Below, piece by piece: positions 47,522 through 49,410 of a stretch of DNA of 49,410 bases (position 1 is the first letter of the stretch; every line of letters begins with the position of its first letter). The DNA comes from JBCCGG01 sp039029395 (GTDB lineage Bacteria; Pseudomonadota; Alphaproteobacteria; Kiloniellales; JAKSDN01): positions 1 through 49,410 of the forward strand of contig JBCCGG010000044.1 in the NCBI GenBank assembly GCA_039029395.1. Direction: 5' to 3'. A program made the position numbers and the translations under genes. The notes under the pieces are model-generated. The model had not been told where the DNA came from. It saw only the letters and a list, made by a program, of their open reading frames with translations, and made no database searches.

Positions 47522-48717
47522 CACGCCGCCTCCTTGACCGCTTTTACGACCTTTTCGGCAGCATCGCCAAGCTCGCTGCCCGAGACGATAGGCAGGCCGG
47601 ATTCGGCCAAGATCTTCTTGCCGAGCTCCACGTTCGTACCCTCCAGGCGGACCACCAGGGGCACCGTGAGGGAGACCTCGCGGGCAGCCGCCACGACACC
47701 TTCGGCGATCACGTCGCAGCGCATGATGCCGCCGAAGATGTTGACCAGGATGCCCTCCACATTGGGATCCGACAGGATGATCTTGAAGGCCGCGGTGACT
47801 CGCTCCTTGGTGGCGCCGCCGCCGACGTCCAGGAAATTGGCCGGCTCGCCGCCGTACAGCTTGATGATGTCCATGGTCGCCATGGCCAGGCCCGCGCCGT
47901 TGACCATGCAGCCGATCGTGCCGTCCAGCTTGATGTAGTTGAGCTCGTGGCGCGCCGCCTCGAGCTCCTGGGCGTCCTCTTCGTCGGCATCGCGCATGTC
48001 GGCCACCTCCTTGTGGCGAAACAGGGCGTTGTCGTCGAAGTTCATCTTGGCATCGAGCGCGATGATTTGGCCGTCGCCGGTCACCACCAAAGGGTTGATC
48101 TCGACGATCGAGGCATCCAACTCGGTCATGGCCCGGTACATGGCCGCCAGGAACTTGACCCCCGCGCTCACCTCCTTGCCTTTCAAGCCCAGGCCGAAGG
48201 CGATCTCTCGGCCGTGGTAGGGCATGAAGCCAAGTGCTGGATCGATGGCCACCTTGAGAATTTTCTCGGGCGATTTGGCCGCGACCTCCTCGATGTCCAT
48301 GCCGCCTTCCGACGAAGCCATGATGGTGACCCGACTGGTCGCCCGGTCGATCAGCATGCCGAGATAGAGTTCGCGGGCGATGTCGACGCCGTCCTCGATG
48401 AAGAGGCGCTTAACCTCTTTACCGGCCGCACCGGTCTGCTTGGTGACCAGCACGTGACCAAGCATCTTGCGGGCATTTTCCTTGACCTCGTCGAGCGACT
48501 TGCAGACCCGCACTCCACCGGCGCCGTCCGGGTCGTCCTTGAAGCGCCCAGCGCCTCGCCCACCGGCATGAATCTGGGATTTGACGACCCAAATCGGCCC
48601 ACCGAGCTCGCGCGCGACGTTCTCCGCCTCGTCCGGCGTGAAGGCCACGCCGCCCTTCGGAATGGCCACGCCGTAGCGCGCCAGCAGGCTCTTGGCCTGG
48701 TACTCGTGAATATTCAT
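47521..48717 (-). CDS. sucC: Succinyl-CoA ligase, beta subunit
   Basis: A 398-residue ATP-grasp subunit that binds the nucleotide and succinate. Typical segments: MNIHEYQAKSLLARYGVAIP, KSQIHAGGRGAGRFK, EINPLVVTGDG, NGAGLAMATMDIIKLYGGEP and ANFLDVGGGATKERVTAAFK, then GILVNIFGGIMRCDVIAEGV. No Shine-Dalgarno precedes its ATG clearly. It lies 168 bases after the mdh stop; a weak TTGCGC/TAAAGT pair in that spacer might give an internal promoter, otherwise the operon is read through from mdh. Confidence 0.97.
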   Translation of the reverse strand: MNIHEYQAKSLLARYGVAIPKGGVAFTPDEAENVARELGGPIWVVKSQIHAGGRGAGRFKDDPDGAGGVRVCKSLDEVKENARKMLGHVLVTKQTGAAGKEVKRLFIEDGVDIARELYLGMLIDRATSRVTIMASSEGGMDIEEVAAKSPEKILKVAIDPALGFMPYHGREIAFGLGLKGKEVSAGVKFLAAMYRAMTELDASIVEINPLVVTGDGQIIALDAKMNFDDNALFRHKEVADMRDADEEDAQELEAARHELNYIKLDGTIGCMVNGAGLAMATMDIIKLYGGEPANFLDVGGGATKERVTAAFKIILSDPNVEGILVNIFGGIMRCDVIAEGVVAAAREVSLTVPLVVRLEGTNVELGKKILAESGLPIVSGSELGDAAEKVVKAVKEAA

Positions 48718-48885
48718 AGCATGCTATGGCGTGTCATCGATGCCAGTCCCCTCGCTGCGACGGCGCCGCCACCTGAAAGGGTCGGCCCCAATCCCCCTGG
48801 GGGTCCGCCCGCGCGCCATCGGTCTCGGGTACTTTAACACCCCATGGGCGACGCGCAACCGACTCACGAAGTCGTTTGCACCGGC

Positions 48886-49410
48886 CTATTTGCGCTTGGC
48901 TTTCGCCTTCTGGGCGCGCTGCAGCTTCTTGCAGACTTCGACCAGGCCCTGCACGGATTCGACGGATTTTGTGAGGCGGCGCTTTTCAGTGGCATTCAGA
49001 TTGAGCTCGACCACACGCTCGACGCCGCCGGCGCCGATCACGGCGGGCACGCCGACATAGAGGTTCTTGACGCCGTACTGGCCGTTCAAGTGAGCGGCGC
49101 AGGGCAGCACGCGCTTCTTGTCCTTCAGGTAGGACTCGGCCATCTCGATCGCCGAGGCGGCCGGCGCGTAGAAAGCCGAGCCGGTCTTGAGCAAGCCGAC
49201 GATCTCGGCGCCGCCGTTGCGGGTACGGGTGACCAGCTCCTCGACCCGGGCCTTGGAGATCCAGCCCATCTTGACCAGGTCCGGCAAGGGGATGCCGGCG
49301 ACCGTGGTGTAGCGCACCATGGGCACCATGGTGTCGCCGTGTCCGCCCAGCACGAAGGCGCTGACGTCCTCGACCGAGACCGAGAGCTCCTCGGCGATGA
49401 AGTGGCGGAA
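48886..49410 (-). CDS. mdh: Malate dehydrogenase, C-terminal part (cut by window edge)
   Basis: The last 174 codons of an LDH-type malate dehydrogenase, which interconverts malate and oxaloacetate with NAD. The catalytic-loop segment VLGGHGDTMVPMVRYTTVAG carries the active His. Further on come FYAPAASAIEMAESYLKDKK and LPCAAHLNGQYGVKNLYVGV, then PAVIGAGGVERVVELNL. The C-terminus is unusually basic (QRAQKAKAKRK). The N-terminal Rossmann domain is outside the window. It leads the conserved mdh-sucCDAB cluster. Confidence 0.96.
   Translation of the reverse strand, partial: FRHFIAEELSVSVEDVSAFVLGGHGDTMVPMVRYTTVAGIPLPDLVKMGWISKARVEELVTRTRNGGAEIVGLLKTGSAFYAPAASAIEMAESYLKDKKRVLPCAAHLNGQYGVKNLYVGVPAVIGAGGVERVVELNLNATEKRRLTKSVESVQGLVEVCKKLQRAQKAKAKRK

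Noticed and set aside
48790..48806. Terminator between mdh and sucC
   Set aside because: CCCCC-T-GGGGG leaves a loop too small without melting the top pair, and no T run follows; read-through of mdh into sucCDAB is more likely.
1..49410. tRNA, rRNA, CRISPR arrays, insertion sequences, phage or integration sites
   Set aside because: I looked for cloverleaf-like genes, regularly spaced repeats, transposase or integrase motifs and terminal repeats and saw none; the only sizeable repeats are the sucB lipoyl copies, the chr operators and the palindrome.

Overview
The window comes from a GC-rich alphaproteobacterial chromosome, probably a Rhodospirillales-like lineage. That placement is an inference from three things: characteristic gene neighbourhoods (mdh-sucC-sucD-sucA-sucB; hrcA-grpE; dnaK-dnaJ-dapB; rsmI-yraN-gshB), families largely confined to that class (DUF6489, the gshB variant, type II lumazine synthase, bactofilin), and an Agrobacterium-type heat-shock promoter before dnaK. 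I found no tRNA, rRNA, CRISPR array, insertion sequence or prophage. Genes are tightly packed, many with 1- or 4-base stop/start overlaps, and no gene-free stretch exceeds 300 bases.

Layout. 1-931: the 5' part of mnmE, a thioredoxin-like [2Fe-2S] ferredoxin and a DUF6489 gene, all minus. 1104-3628: a DUF255 thioredoxin-fold protein and an O6-alkylguanine-DNA alkyltransferase. 3753-7750: a polyamine ABC transporter operon (potGHI-potF, minus) ending at a clear intrinsic terminator. 7876-11673: gshB, a SirB1-family protein, a BON-domain lipoprotein, yraN and rsmI (minus), head to head with an LpoA-like lipoprotein gene. 13016-15531: hemW, rdgB, rph (minus). 15732-22985: the chaperone block hrcA-grpE and dnaK-dnaJ plus dapB, interrupted by a DUF1848 gene and a small membrane protein gene on the minus strand. 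22952-25993: a LysR regulator divergent from a rhodanese-ChrB fusion and chrA, with a repeated operator between them. 26003-29673: GNAT, DUF2244, nth, a small lipoprotein, bactofilin and EI24 genes. 29813-33199: adenosine kinase-like, AmpG-like, macro-domain and membrane-protein genes. 33179-37884: a BetI-like repressor fused in one frame to a Rieske oxygenase, controlled by a 42-base palindrome, facing a TRAP transporter operon. 38067-40339: a cNMP-binding/FHA protein divergent from a class III adenylate cyclase. 40411-41921: ribH2 and a DUF457 membrane hydrolase-like gene. 41954-49410: sucB, sucA, sucD, sucC and the 3' part of mdh (minus).

How the parts work together. Most of the window is housekeeping: TCA cycle, protein folding, tRNA/rRNA modification, nucleotide-pool and DNA repair, glutathione. 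Three accessory modules stand out. The first is the regulator-enzyme fusion with its palindromic operator and a neighbouring TRAP transporter; it reads as a self-regulated uptake and oxidation system for a small, perhaps quaternary-ammonium, solute, and is the best candidate here for something undescribed. The second is the cyclase/cNMP-FHA pair, which looks like a compact cAMP signalling unit. The third is the LysR-controlled chromate module. An internal duplication inside sucB (two lipoyl domains and a partial second subunit-binding domain) is the main oddity among the core genes.
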